Shown piece by piece: positions 1-12,500 of a stretch of DNA of 64,000 nt. The notes below the pieces were generated by a model that did not search any database, had not been told where the DNA came from, and saw only the letters and a program-made list of their open reading frames with translations. The stretch is from Heterodera schachtii (lineage: Eukaryota; Nematoda; Chromadorea; Rhabditida; Heteroderidae). A program made the translations under genes and the position numbers. The DNA is taken from assembly GCA_023374025.1 (NCBI GenBank), contig SIJG01000059.1:703620-767619 (forward strand), in the 5' to 3' direction. How positions within the stretch are numbered: the first letter of the stretch is position 1; each line of letters starts with the position of its first letter.

Positions 1-228
1 TTGGCTCACTTTCAACCAAATTAAATTCCATAATATCATTAAATAGCTCTTTTAACTGTTCTCATACCAGAATATTAATTTAGAAATTTTTTATAACAAA
101 ATATAAAAAAGTAAGATTATTAAATTCCAACAAGTCTTAAGTATGAATGGTTGCAATTGAGCCAACTGATGAATTTATTGTTTTATATTTTAAGTTTTCC
201 TACTCCTTGGGGGATTTAAGAAACGCCC
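1..228 (+). repeat. Array-flanking direct repeat, copy 1 (cut by window start)
   Basis: The sequence is essentially the same as 6297-6523. The match runs from the first base of the window to the AAACGCC stretch near 222-228. Both copies sit immediately upstream of a satellite array, so flank and array appear to have been duplicated as a block. The copy probably extends left of the window. Positions 229-301 are unique AT-rich sequence separating this flank from the first satellite unit. Confidence 0.85.
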
Positions 229-301
229 ATAGATGTCGCTTCTGGACCAGATAAATTATGTTTTACATTTTGTCAAGATATTCAAATAATGTTTAATTGT
301 A

Positions 302-3300
302 AACTTGCTGATATTTATATAGTGCTTCAAAACAAACACTCTTAAATAGAAATGAGTGTGCTTAATATTTAAATTACTAAAGGAATGAACAAGATTCAAG
401 CGTTATTACAGCTCCCCGTTCTTTATTCTATAAAAATACTTTTATTAATATGCTTGTAACGAACCCAATTGATAAAGTAACAAAATATAGTTTCGTTTTT
501 TATGCACTTAAAAACTTAAAAACACAAAACAACCTACAAATTTATGGAGGGGAATCGCTATCATTTCTAATTTTCGAAGCTTAAGGTAAATAGTTATTAC
601 ATATGAATATCATATTTTATAATTCCCTCTCACTAGTTAAATTTAAAAAATTGTTTATCAGTTAAAAAGATTCCAGGCCAACAACAAAAACTTGCTGATA
701 TTTATATAGTGCTTCAAAACAAACACTCTTAAATAGAAATGAGTGTGCTTAATATTGAAATTACTAAAGGAATGGACAAGATTCAAGCGTTATTACAGCT
801 CCCCGTTCTTTATTGTATAAAAATATTTTTATTAATATGCTTGTAACGAACCAAATGGATAAAGTAACAAAATATAGTTTCGTTTTTTATGCACTTAAAA
901 ACTTAAAAACACAAAACAACCTACAAATTTATGGAGGGGAATCGCTATCATTTCTAATTTTCGAAGCTTAATGTAAATAGTTATTACATATGAATATCAT
1001 ATTTTATAATTCCCTCTCACTAGTTAAATTTAAAAAATTGTTTATCAGTTAAAAAGATTCCAGGCCAACAACAAAAACTTGCTGATATTTATATAGTGCT
1101 TCAAAACAAACACTCTTAAATAGAATTGAGTGTGCTTAATATTGAAATTACTAAAGGAATGGACAAGATTCAAGCGTTATTACAGCTCCCCGTTCTTTAT
1201 CGTATAAAAATATTTTTATTAATATGCTTGTAACGAACCAAATGGATAAAGTAACAAAATATAGTTTCGTTTTTTATGCACTTAAAAACTTAAAAACACA
1301 AAACAACCTACAAATTTATGGAGGGGAATCGCTATCATTTCTAATTTTCGAAGCTTAATGTAAATAGTTATTACATATGAATATCATATTTTATAATTCC
1401 CTCTCACTAGTTAAATTTAAAAAATTGTTTATCAGTTAAAAAGATTCCAGGCCAACAACAAAAACTTGCTGATATTTATATAGTGCTTCAAAACAAACAC
1501 TCTTAAATAGAAATGAGTGTGCTTAATATTGAAATTACTAAAGGAATGGACAAGATTCAAGCGTTATTACAGCTCCCCGTTCTTTATCGTATAAAAATAT
1601 TTTTATTAATATGCTTGTAACGAACCAAATGGATAAAGTAACAAAATATAGTTTCGTTTTTTATGCACTTAAAAACTTAAAAACACAAAACAACCTACAA
1701 ATTTATGGAGGGGAATCGCTATCATTTCTAATTTTCGAAGCTTAATGTAAATAGTTATTACATATGAATATCATATTTTATAATTCCCTCTCACTAGTTA
1801 AATTTAAAAAATTGTTTATCAGTTAAAAAGATTCCAGGCCAACAACAAAAACTTGCTGATATTTATATAGTGCTTCAAAACAAACACTCTTAAATAGAAT
1901 TGAGTGTGCTTAATATTGAAATTACTAAAGGAATGGACAAGATTCAAGCGTTATTACAGCTCCCCGTTCTTTATCGTATAAAAATATTTTTATTAATATG
2001 CTTGTAACGAACCAAATGGATAAAGTAACAAAATATAGTTTCGTTTTTTATGCACTTAAAAACTTAAAAACACAAAACAACCTACAAATTTATGGAGGGG
2101 AATCGCTATCATTTCTAATTTTCGAAGCTTAATGTAAATAGTTATTACATATGAATATCATATTTTATAATTCCCTCTCACTAGTTAAATTTAAAAAATT
2201 GTTTATCAGTTAAAAAGATTCCAGGCCAACAACAAAAACTTGCTGATATTTATATAGTGCTTCAAAACAAACACTCTTAAATAGAAATGAGTGTGCTTAA
2301 TATTGAAATTACTAAAGGAATGGACAAGATTCAAGCGTTATTACAGCTCCCCGTTCTTTATTCGTATAAAAATACTTTTATTAATATGCTTGTAACGAAC
2401 CAAATGGATAAAGTAACAAAATATAGTTTCGTTTTTTATGCACTTAAAAACTTAAAAACACAAAACAACCTACAAATTTATGGAGGGGAATCGCTATCAT
2501 TTCTAATTTTCGAAGCTTAATGTAAATAGTTATTACATATGAATATCATATTTTATAATTCCCTCTCACTAGTTAAATTTAAAAAATTGTTTATCAGTTA
2601 AAAAGATTCCAGGCCAACAACAAAAACTTGCTGATATTTATATAGTGCTTCAAAACAAACACTCTTAAATAGAAATGAGTGTGCTTAATATTGAAATTAC
2701 TAAAGGAATGGACAAGATTCAAGCGTTATTACAGCTCCCCGTTCTTTATTCTATAAAAATACTTTTATTAATATGCTTGTAACGAACCCAATTGATAAAG
2801 TAACAAAATATAGTTTCGTTTTTTATGCACTTAAAAACTTAAAAACACAAAACAACCTACAAATTTATGGAGGGGAATCGCTATCATTTCTAATTTTCGA
2901 AGCTTAATGTAAATAGTTATTACATATGAATATCATATTTTATAATTCCCTCTCACTAGTTAAATTTAAAAAATTGTTTATCAGTTAAAAAGATTCCAGG
3001 CCAACAACAAAAACTTGCTGATATTTATATAGTGCTTCAAAACAAACACTCTTAAATAGAAATGAGTGTGCTTAATATTGAAATTACTAAAGGAATGGAC
3101 AAGATTCAAGCGTTATTACAGCTCCCCGTTCTTTATTGTATAAAAATATTTTTATTAATATGCTTGTAACGAACCAAATGGATAAAGTAACAAAATATAG
3201 TTTCGTTTTTTATGCACTTAAAAACTTAAAAACACAAAACAACCTACAAATTTATGGAGGGGAATCGCTATCATTTCTAATTTTCGAAGCTTAATGTAAA

Positions 3301-3599
3301 TAGTTATTACATATGAATATCATATTTTATAATTCCCTCTCACTAGTTAAATTTAAAAAATTGTTTATCAGTTAAAAAGATTCCAGGCCAACAACAAAAA
3401 CTTGCTGATATTTATATAGTGCTTCAAAACAAACACTCTTAAATACAAATGAGTGTGCTTAATATTGAAATTACTAAAGGAATGGACAAGATTCAAGCGT
3501 TATTACAGCTCCCCGTTCTTTATTGTATAAAAATATTTTTATTAATATGCTATTAACGAACCAAATGGATAAAGTAACAAAATATAGTTTCGTTTTTTA
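302..3599 (+). repeat. 387-bp satellite array 1 (nine units, subfamily A)
   Basis: Tandem units have their start-codon positions at 352, 739, 1126, 1513, 1900, 2287, 2675, 3062 and 3449, a spacing of 387 or 388 bp. Units are almost identical. The last is cut off about 150 bp after its start codon, at 3599. Each unit holds a TATA-like TATTTATATAG about 30-40 nt before the ATG, a 77-codon frame ending GAAGCTTAA, and a ~150-bp AT-rich spacer. Units 1126 and 1900 have TTG instead of ATG and alternate with ATG units, suggesting a 2-unit higher-order repeat. Units 352/739 share diagnostic bases with 2675/3062, suggesting a further ~2.3-kb step. Confidence 0.95.
2287..2520 (+). CDS. 77-residue satellite-encoded ORF, intact copy in array 1
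   Basis: This is the only unit in array 1 with the frame open from ATG to TAA. The product begins MSVLNIEITKGMDK and ends GGESLSFLIFEA. No signal peptide or membrane segment is evident. Eight sister units carry the same frame but are broken by a single-base deletion at the TTATTCGTATA site (codons 25-27). A TATA-like stretch lies about 30 nt before the ATG. I do not recognise the family. Residues 49-54 (VFYALK here, VVYALK in the other intact copy) and the following YGG resemble the C-terminal part of histone H4 only weakly. Most differences between the two intact copies change the amino acid, which argues against strong purifying selection. It could simply be a fortuitous or decaying frame in a satellite. 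Confidence 0.35.
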   Translation: MSVLNIEITKGMDKIQALLQLPVLYSYKNTFINMLVTNQMDKVTKYSFVFYALKNLKTQNNLQIYGGESLSFLIFEA

Positions 3600-3654
3600 A
3601 TTTTTAATTGTTTTCTATTGATTTAATTTAAATTAATTAGGAAAGTATGATTAA

Positions 3655-4102
3655 TAGGGATAGGATTTATAGTTTTTCCCTATTTTTTTCCTGAGCTCCC
3701 CGAAGCCAGAAATGCACGAGAAACACATTTTTTCGGCTGTTGTTAAGCTACTTTTTGAGTTATTAGCAACTATTTTCTAGTTTTTTATTTTTAGCAACTA
3801 AAAAACTATAAATTTTTGAAAAAAACTATTTTCAACTATTTTGGCGTTTTGCCAAAATTTGTTAACAAATGAATAAAAACGAAAAAGACACCCTTAAGAA
3901 TCGTTTTATTTATTTAAACAAGAATTTATATTTTTAAAAATTATTTATCTCAATACTGATTTGGTTTTATTTTGTTACCTTTTTGGATAAAATTTTACGA
4001 TTTTACACCCAATACCCATTTTTAGCAAATATTTTGGGGTTTTTTTAGAAACTAAAAACTAACTATTTTGGCACTTTTTAGCAACTATAAATCGTATCCC
4101 TA
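3655..4102. mobile_element. Non-autonomous hAT-type MITE with 8-bp TSD
   Basis: The terminal inverted repeats match over about 20 bp with one mismatch: the left end reads TAGGGATAGGATTTATAGTT, and the right end reversed reads TAGGGATACGATTTATAGTT. The element is flanked by a perfect 8-bp target-site duplication ATGATTAA at 3647-3654 and 4103-4110. An 8-bp TSD with TAGGG-type ends is typical of the hAT superfamily. The interior has no coding frame. Related fragments are seen near 30,180-30,569 and 55,206-55,400. Confidence 0.85.
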
Positions 4103-4110
4103 ATGATTAA

Positions 4111-6296
4111 CATTAATAAAAGTTTGTTATATTTGAATTTATTATTTTCTACAAAATACCAATTATTTTCAAATATAAATATTCATTTTCTTTAATTTAT
4201 AATTTTTTAAAATTATTTTTTAAATATTATGTTATTTTTTGTACTTATTAATTTAATCAACATTTATATTGCCTAATAAATCATCGGATATCTTAAATAA
4301 ATTTGTATTTTTGGAAAATGTTTACTCCAAATTTTTTTCATTTAATTGTTTATTTTTCTTTATACATTTAAAGAAAATAATTTTTTTTATTTTTCTTTTA
4401 TTCTTCATAAATTGTCTCCATATTTACTTAATTTATGTTAATTTATTTTATGTTTCTGTTTAATTTATGTTTTTCTCTATTTCTTTTAATAATTATTTTC
4501 TATCTTTTCTTTTTAATCTTGACGCCTAACACTTCTTAATTACCCATCAATAATCTCTTTTCACTGCTTTTGCATTATTTCATCTTAATTGTATCTATAA
4601 ATGAGCTAATCAATATAAATTTAAGTTTTGCTGTTTGTGATCTCTTATGTTTATTTATATGGATTTTTATTTAAAATTTTTGAATTTTTTCATTTTAGTT
4701 GAGACAATACTTCTCTGCATGTTATATGTATTGTTCAGTTTTTGATGATTCCTTTTTTAATTATCTGTGTGATAGGTAATGCGAATAGGCATTATTTTAG
4801 GTCCTTAAAATTTCTAAGTTCAATTTCTAACTAATTTGTTTTTTATTTTTTCGAATTGTGCTTCTTTTCGCCATCTTTTTCATTTTGTATAAACTCCTAC
4901 GAGGAGCATCCGTTTTTTTCTACTTTGTTTTTGGGATAATTATACACAAATTTCGTTGGCACCCAATCAGAAAAATATTTATTTTTTATTGACAAATTAA
5001 TAGATTTTTATTTTAATTTGGTATTTTAATAATTAATTAATTTTATTTGTTAGTTTTAAAATCAGGTATAAATATAAGCTTTTATATGACAATTAATAAT
5101 TATGTGTTTGAATTCTAAATTAATTTACCTATTAACCAACTTATTTAAATTTCCTCCATTTCCTAAAGTATTTGAAATTTTATCCATTTTTATTATATAA
5201 TAATATGTGCATATTTTTTGATAAAAGCTGTCTTTATTAGTTTCTTCTTTGTCGAGAAAATTAGCCAAGACACATTAGTGTTATTTTTTTATATAAATAA
5301 TCGAAATAATTCTACATTTTTCCTCTTTTAATTGTTTAAGTTTGAATGATTTAATCAGGTATTTAATCTCACTTTAATTTTTTTATTCTCTACATTATTT
5401 TAGTAATCAATATCAATTTTTTATTTATTTATTTGATTTAACAGTTTTTTGTTGTAGTTGTTTCAAAAAGCCAAGGTTCATCTTAAATATTTTTCTTAGT
5501 AATTTCTTAATATTTCTTTACATTTTATAAATTGGATTGATGAAAAGCTATTTATTCAAAATTACTTTTGTTTTTGTGATTTCTTCATTTTTCATATTAA
5601 GATATTATTAAACACGTCCACTTATATCTCCTGCATTTTGGTAATTTTTATAATTTCATATGAGTAAAATTATTTGTTTAAATTTATTTGAAATATTTTA
5701 GATTTAATATTTAAATGCTATAAAACTCTCGTTTTTAATACTCATTCGTTCGCTCAGAAAATTAGAAATTTTTATTCTTTTCATCATATATACAACAGAA
5801 TCGAAAAATTTACTTTCGTTGGAAAAGTTGATTGTTTTTCATTTAAACAAATGATTTTTTAATTAAAATTTTATCTAACTCAAATTTGGCTAGTCATTTT
5901 CAATTAGGTGCGCATGTTGCATTATATAAGCGGATTAAAGCCGCATTTAAGTGTACAAAATGTCACAGTAAATATTCATTTAAATTTAAAAAATAATGTT
6001 AATCAAATAAAAATTAAAATTTTTTTGTATTAATTTCTTAATTTTAATCAAATTATAATTATCGTTGATAAAATATTAACTTTCATCTACAAAAAGAAAA
6101 AAATGCTACAGATAAAAGCATTATAAAATACTTTCATTATCTTTGAATTTTTGAAATTCGACCTTCGAATGGGTTAAAAATAAAAATAATTTTTTTTTGT
6201 AATTATCAAAGAATTTTACTATAGATCTGTTAACTTTCTTCTTAAATCTGCAAAGAAGTAGGAAAATAGAAAATGTACGACATATAAATTCACAAG
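4111..6296. other. AT-rich intergenic desert
   Basis: Strongly T-rich, low-complexity-looking sequence. Two short open frames (4269-4463 on plus, 6121-6327 on minus) have the Phe/Leu/Ile/Lys composition expected by chance. I see no gene, RNA or bounded repeat. Confidence 0.6.
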
Positions 6297-6523
6297 TTGG
6301 CTCACTTTCAACCAAATTAAATTCCATAATATCATTAAATAGCTCTTTTAACTGTTCTCATACCAGAATATTAATTTAGAAATTTTTTATAACAAAATAT
6401 AAAAAAGTAAGATTATTAAATTCCAACAAGTCTTAAGTATGAATGGTTGCAATTGAGCCAACTGATGAATTTATTGTTTTATATTTTAAGTTTTCCTACT
6501 CCTTGGGGGATTTAAGAAACGCC
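6297..6523 (+). repeat. Array-flanking direct repeat, copy 2
   Basis: Matches 1-228 with an offset of 6296. It ends at AAACGCC, where satellite sequence (TATAATTCCCTCTCACTAG) begins at once. The junction differs from copy 1, which has about 75 bp of other sequence before its array. Confidence 0.85.
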
Positions 6524-9500
6524 TATAATTCCCTCTCACTAGTTAAATTTTAAAAATTTGTTAATCAGTTACAAAGATTCTCGGCGAACAATAAAAATTC
6601 GCTGATATTTATATAGTGCTTCAAAACAAAACACTCTTAAATAGAAATGAGTGAGCTTAGTAGTGAAATTACTAAAGGAATGGACAAGAATCAAGTATTT
6701 TTACAGCTTCTTAGTGCCTTATCGTATAAACATACTTTTATTAATATTCTTGTAAAGACCACACGGATAAAGTAACAAAATATAGTTTCGTTGTTTATGC
6801 ACTTAAAAACGAAAAAACACAAATCAACCTTCAAATTTATGGAGGGGAATCGCTATCATTTCTAATTTTGGAAGCTTAATGTAAATACCTATTCCTACGA
6901 ATATCATGTTTTATAATTCCCTCTCACTAGTTAAATTTTAAAAATTTGTTAATCAGTTACAAAGATTCTCGGCGAACAATAAAAATTCGCTGATATTTAT
7001 ATAGTGCTTCAAAACAAAACACTCTTAAATAGAAATGAGTGTGCTTAATATTGAAATTACTAAAGGAATGGACAAGATTCAAGCGTTATTACAGCTCCCC
7101 GTTCTTTATCGTATAAAAATATTTTTATTAATATGCTTGTAACGAACCAAATGGATAAAGTAACAAAATATAGTTTCGTTTTTTATGCACTTAAAAACTT
7201 AAAAACACAAAACAACCTACAAATTTATGGAGGGGAATCGCTATCATTTCTAATTTTCGAAGCTTAATGTAAATAGTTATTACATAAGAATATCATATTT
7301 TATAATTCCCTCTCACTAGTTAAATTAAAAAAAATGTTTATCTGTTAAAAAGATTCCAGGCCAACAACAAAAACTTGCTGATATTTATATAGTGCTTCAA
7401 AACAAACACTCTTAAATAGAAATGAGTGTGCTTAATATTGAAACTACTAAAGGAATGGACAAGATTCAAGCGTTATTACAGCTCCCGTTCTTTATTGTAT
7501 AAAAATATTTTTATTAATATTCTTGTAAAGACCACACGGATAAAGTAACAAAATATAGTTTCGTTGTTTATGCACTTAAAAACGAAAAAACACAAATCAA
7601 CCTTCAAATTTATGGAGGGGAATCGCTATCATTTCTAATTTTGGAAGCTTAATGTAAATACCTATTCCTACGAATATCATGTTTTATAATTCCCTCTCAC
7701 TAGTTAAATTTTAAAAATTTGTTAATCAGTTACAAAGATTCCCGGCGAACAATAAAAATTCGCTGATATTTATATAGTGCTTCAAAACAAAACACTCTTA
7801 AATAGAAATGAGTGAGCTTAGTAGTGAAATTACTAAAGGAATGGACAAGAATCAAGTATTTTTACAGCTCCTTAGTGCCTTATCGTATAAACATACTTTT
7901 ATTAATATTCTTGTAAAGACCACACGTATAAAGTAACAAAATATAGTTTCGTTGTTTATGCACTTAAAAACGAAAAAACACAAAACAACCTTCAAATTTA
8001 TGGAGGGGAATCGCTATCATTTCTAATTTTCGAAGCTTAATGTAAATAGTTATTACATAAGAATATCATATTTTATAATTCCCTCTCACTAGTTAAATTT
8101 AAAAAAATGTTTATCTGTTAAAAAGATTCCAGGCCAACAACAAAACTTGCTGATATTTATATAGTGCTTCAAAACAAACACTCTTAAATAGAAATGAGTG
8201 TGCTTAATATTGAAATTACTAAAGGAATGGACAAGATTCAAGCGTTATTACAGCTCCCCGTTCTTTATCGTATAAAAATACTTTTATTAATATGCTTGTA
8301 ACGAACCCAATTGATAAAGTAACAAAATATAGTTTCGTTTTTTATGCACTTAAAAACTTAAAAACACAAAACAACCTACAAATTTATGGAGGGGAATCGC
8401 TATCATTTCTAATTTTCGAAGCTTAATGTAAATAGTTATTACATATGAATATCATATTTTATAATTCCCTCTCACTAGTTAAATTTAAAAAAAATGTTTA
8501 TCTGTTAAAAAGATTCCAGGCGAACAATAAAAATTCGCTGATATTTATATAGTGCTTCAAAACAAAACACTCTTAAATAGAAATGAGTGAGCTTAGTAGT
8601 GAAATTACTAAAGGAATGGACAAGAATCAAGTATTTTTACAGCTTCTTAGTGCCTTATCGTATAAACATACTTTTATTAATATTCTTGTAAAGACCACAC
8701 GGATAAAGTAACAAAATATAGTTTCGTTGTTTATGCACTTAAAAACGAAAAAACACAAATCAACCTTCAAATTTATGGAGGGGAATCGCTATCATTTCTA
8801 ATTTTGGAAGCTTAATGTAAATACCTATTCCTACGAATATCATGTTTTATAATTCCCTCTCACTAGTTAAATTTTAAAAATTTGTTAATCAGTTACAAAG
8901 ATTCTCGGCGAACAATAAAAATTCGCTGATATTTATATAGTGCTTCAAAACAAAACACTCTTAAATAGAAATGAGTGAGCTTAGTAGTGAAATTACTAAA
9001 GGAATGGACAAGAATCAAGTATTTTTACAGCTTCTTAGTGCCTTATCGTATAAACATACTTTTATTAATATTCTTGTAAAGACCACACGGATAAAGTAAC
9101 AAAATATAGTTTCGTTGTTTATGCACTTAAAAACGAAAAAACACAAATCAACCTTCAAATTTATGGAGGGGAATCGCTATCATTTCTAATTTTGGAAGCT
9201 TAATGTAAATACCTATTCCTACGAATATCATGTTTTATAATTCCCTCTCACTAGTTAAATTTTAAAAATTTGTTAATCAGTTACAAAGATTCTCGGCGAA
9301 CAATAAAAATTCGCTGATATTTATATAGTGCTTCAAAACAAAACACTCTTAAATAGAAATGAGTGAGCTTAGTAGTGAAATTACTAAAGGAATGGACAAG
9401 AATCAAGTATTTTTACAGCTTCTTAGTGCCTTATCGTATAAACATACTTTTATTAATATTCTTGTAAAGACCACACGGATAAAGTAACAAAATATAGTTT

Positions 9501-12500
9501 CGTTGTTTATGCACTTAAAAACGAAAAAACACAAATCAACCTTCAAATTTATGGAGGGGAATCGCTATCATTTCTAATTTTGGAAGCTTAATGTAAATAC
9601 CTATTCCTACGAATATCATGTTTTATAATTCCCTCTCACTAGTTAAATTTTAAAAATTTGTTAATCAGTTACAAAGATTCTCGGCGAACAATAAAAATTC
9701 GCTGATATTTATATAGTGCTTCAAAACAAAACACTCTTAAATAGAAATGAGTGAGCTTAGTAGTGAAATTACTAAAGGAATGGACAAGAATCAAGTATTT
9801 TTACAGCTTCTTAGTGCCTTATCGTATAAACATACTTTTATTAATATTCTTGTAAAGACCACACGGATAAAGTAACAAAATATAGTTTCGTTGTTTATGC
9901 ACTTAAAAACGAAAAAACACAAATCAACCTTCAAATTTATGGAGGGGAATCGCTATCATTTCTAATTTTGGAAGCTTAATGTAAATACCTATTCCTACGA
10001 ATATCATGTTTTATAATTCCCTCTCACTAGTTAAATTTTAAAAATTTGTTAATCAGTTACAAAGATTCTCGGCGAACAATAAAAATTCGCTGATATTTAT
10101 ATAGTGCTTCAAAACAAAACACTCTTAAATAGAAATGAGTGAGCTTAGTAGTGAAATTACTAAAGGAATGGACAAGAATCAAGTATTTTTACAGCTTCTT
10201 AGTGCCTTATCGTATAAACATACTTTTATTAATATTCTTGTAAAGACCACACGGATAAAGTAACAAAATATAGTTTCGTTGTTTATGCACTTAAAAACGA
10301 AAAAACACAAATCAACCTTCAAATTTATGGAGGGGAATCGCTATCATTTCTAATTTTGGAAGCTTAATGTAAATACCTATTCCTACGAATATCATGTTTT
10401 ATAATTCCCTCTCACTAGTTAAATTTTAAAAATTTGTTAATCAGTTACAAAGATTCTCGGCGAACAATAAAAATTCGCTGATATTTATATAGTGCTTCAA
10501 AACAAAACACTCTTAAATAGAAATGAGTGTGCTTAATATTGAAATTACTAAAGGAATGGACAAGATTCAAGCGTTATTACAGCTCCCCGTTCTTTATTCT
10601 ATAAAAATACTTTTATTAATATGCTTGTAACGAACCCAATTGATAAAGTAACAAAATATAGTTTCGTTTTTTATGCACTTAAAAACTTAAAAACACAAAA
10701 CAACCTACAAATTTATGGAGGGGAATCGCTATCATTTCTAATTTTCGAAGCTTAATGTAAATAGTTATTACATAAGAATATCATATTTTATAATTCCCTC
10801 TCACTAGTTAAATTTAAAAAAATGTTTATCTGTTAAAAAGATTCCAGGCCAACAACAAAAACTTGCTGATATTTATATAGTGCTTCAAAACAAACACTCT
10901 TAAATAGAAATGAGTGTGCTTAATATTGAAATTACTAAAGGAATGGACAAGATTCAAGCGTTATTACAGCTCCCCGTTCTTTATTCGTATAAAAATACTT
11001 TTATTAATATGCTTGTAACGAACCCAACTGATAAAGTAACAAAATATAGTTTCGTTGTTTATGCACTTAAAAACGAAAAAACACAAATCAACCTTCAAAT
11101 TTATGGAGGGGAATCGCTATCATTTCTAATTTTGGAAGCTTAATGTAAATAGCTATTACATAAGAATATCATGTTTTATAATTCCCTCTCACTAGTTAAA
11201 TTTAAAAAATTGTTAATCAGTTACAAAGATTCCAGGCGAACAATAAAAATTCGCTGATATTTATATAGTGCTTCAAAACAAACACTCTTAAATAGAAATG
11301 AGTGAGCTTAGTAGTGAAATTACTAAAGGAATGGACAAGAATCAAGCGTTATTACAGCTCCCCGTTCTTTATCGTATAAACATACTTTTATTAATATTCT
11401 TGTAAAGAACCCAACGGATAAAGTAACAAAATATAGTTTCGTTGTTTATGCACTTAAAAACGAAAAAACACAAATCAACCTTCAAATTTATGGAGGGGAA
11501 TCGCTATCATTTCTAATTTTGGAAGCTTAATGTAAATACCTATTCCTACGAATATCATGTTTTATAATTCCCTCTCACTAGTTAAATTTTAAAAATTTGT
11601 TAATCAGTTACAAAGATTCTCGGCGAACAATAAAAATTCGCTGATATTTATATAGTGCTTCAAAACAAAACACTCTTAAATAGAAATGAGTGAGCTTAGT
11701 AGTGAAATTACTAAAGGAATGGACAAGAATCAAGTATTTTTACAGCTTCTTAGTGCCTTATCGTATAAACATACTTTTATTAATATTCTTGTAAAGACCA
11801 CACGGATAAAGTAACAAAATATAGTTTCGTTGTTTATGCACTTAAAAACGAAAAAACACAAATCAACCTTCAAATTTATGGAGGGGAATCGCTATCATTT
11901 CTAATTTTGGAAGCTTAATGTAAATACCTATTCCTACGAATATCATGTTTTATAATTCCCTCTCACTAGTTAAATTTTAAAAATTTGTTAATCAGTTACA
12001 AAGATTCTCGGCGAACAATAAAAATTCGCTGATATTTATATAGTGCTTCAAAACAAAACACTCTTAAATAGAAATGAGTGAGCTTAGTAGTGAAATTACT
12101 AAAGGAATGGACAAGAATCAAGTATTTTTACAGCTTCTTAGTGCCTTATCGTATAAACATACTTTTATTAATATTCTTGTAAAGACCACACGGATAAAGT
12201 AACAAAATATAGTTTCGTTGTTTATGCACTTAAAAACGAAAAAACACAAATCAACCTTCAAATTTATGGAGGGGAATCGCTATCATTTCTAATTTTGGAA
12301 GCTTAATGTAAATACCTATTCCTACGAATATCATGTTTTATAATTCCCTCTCACTAGTTAAATTTTAAAAATTTGTTAATCAGTTACAAAGATTCTCGGC
12401 GAACAATAAAAATTCGCTGATATTTATATAGTGCTTCAAAACAAAACACTCTTAAATAGAAATGAGTGAGCTTAGTAGTGAAATTACTAAAGGAATGGAC

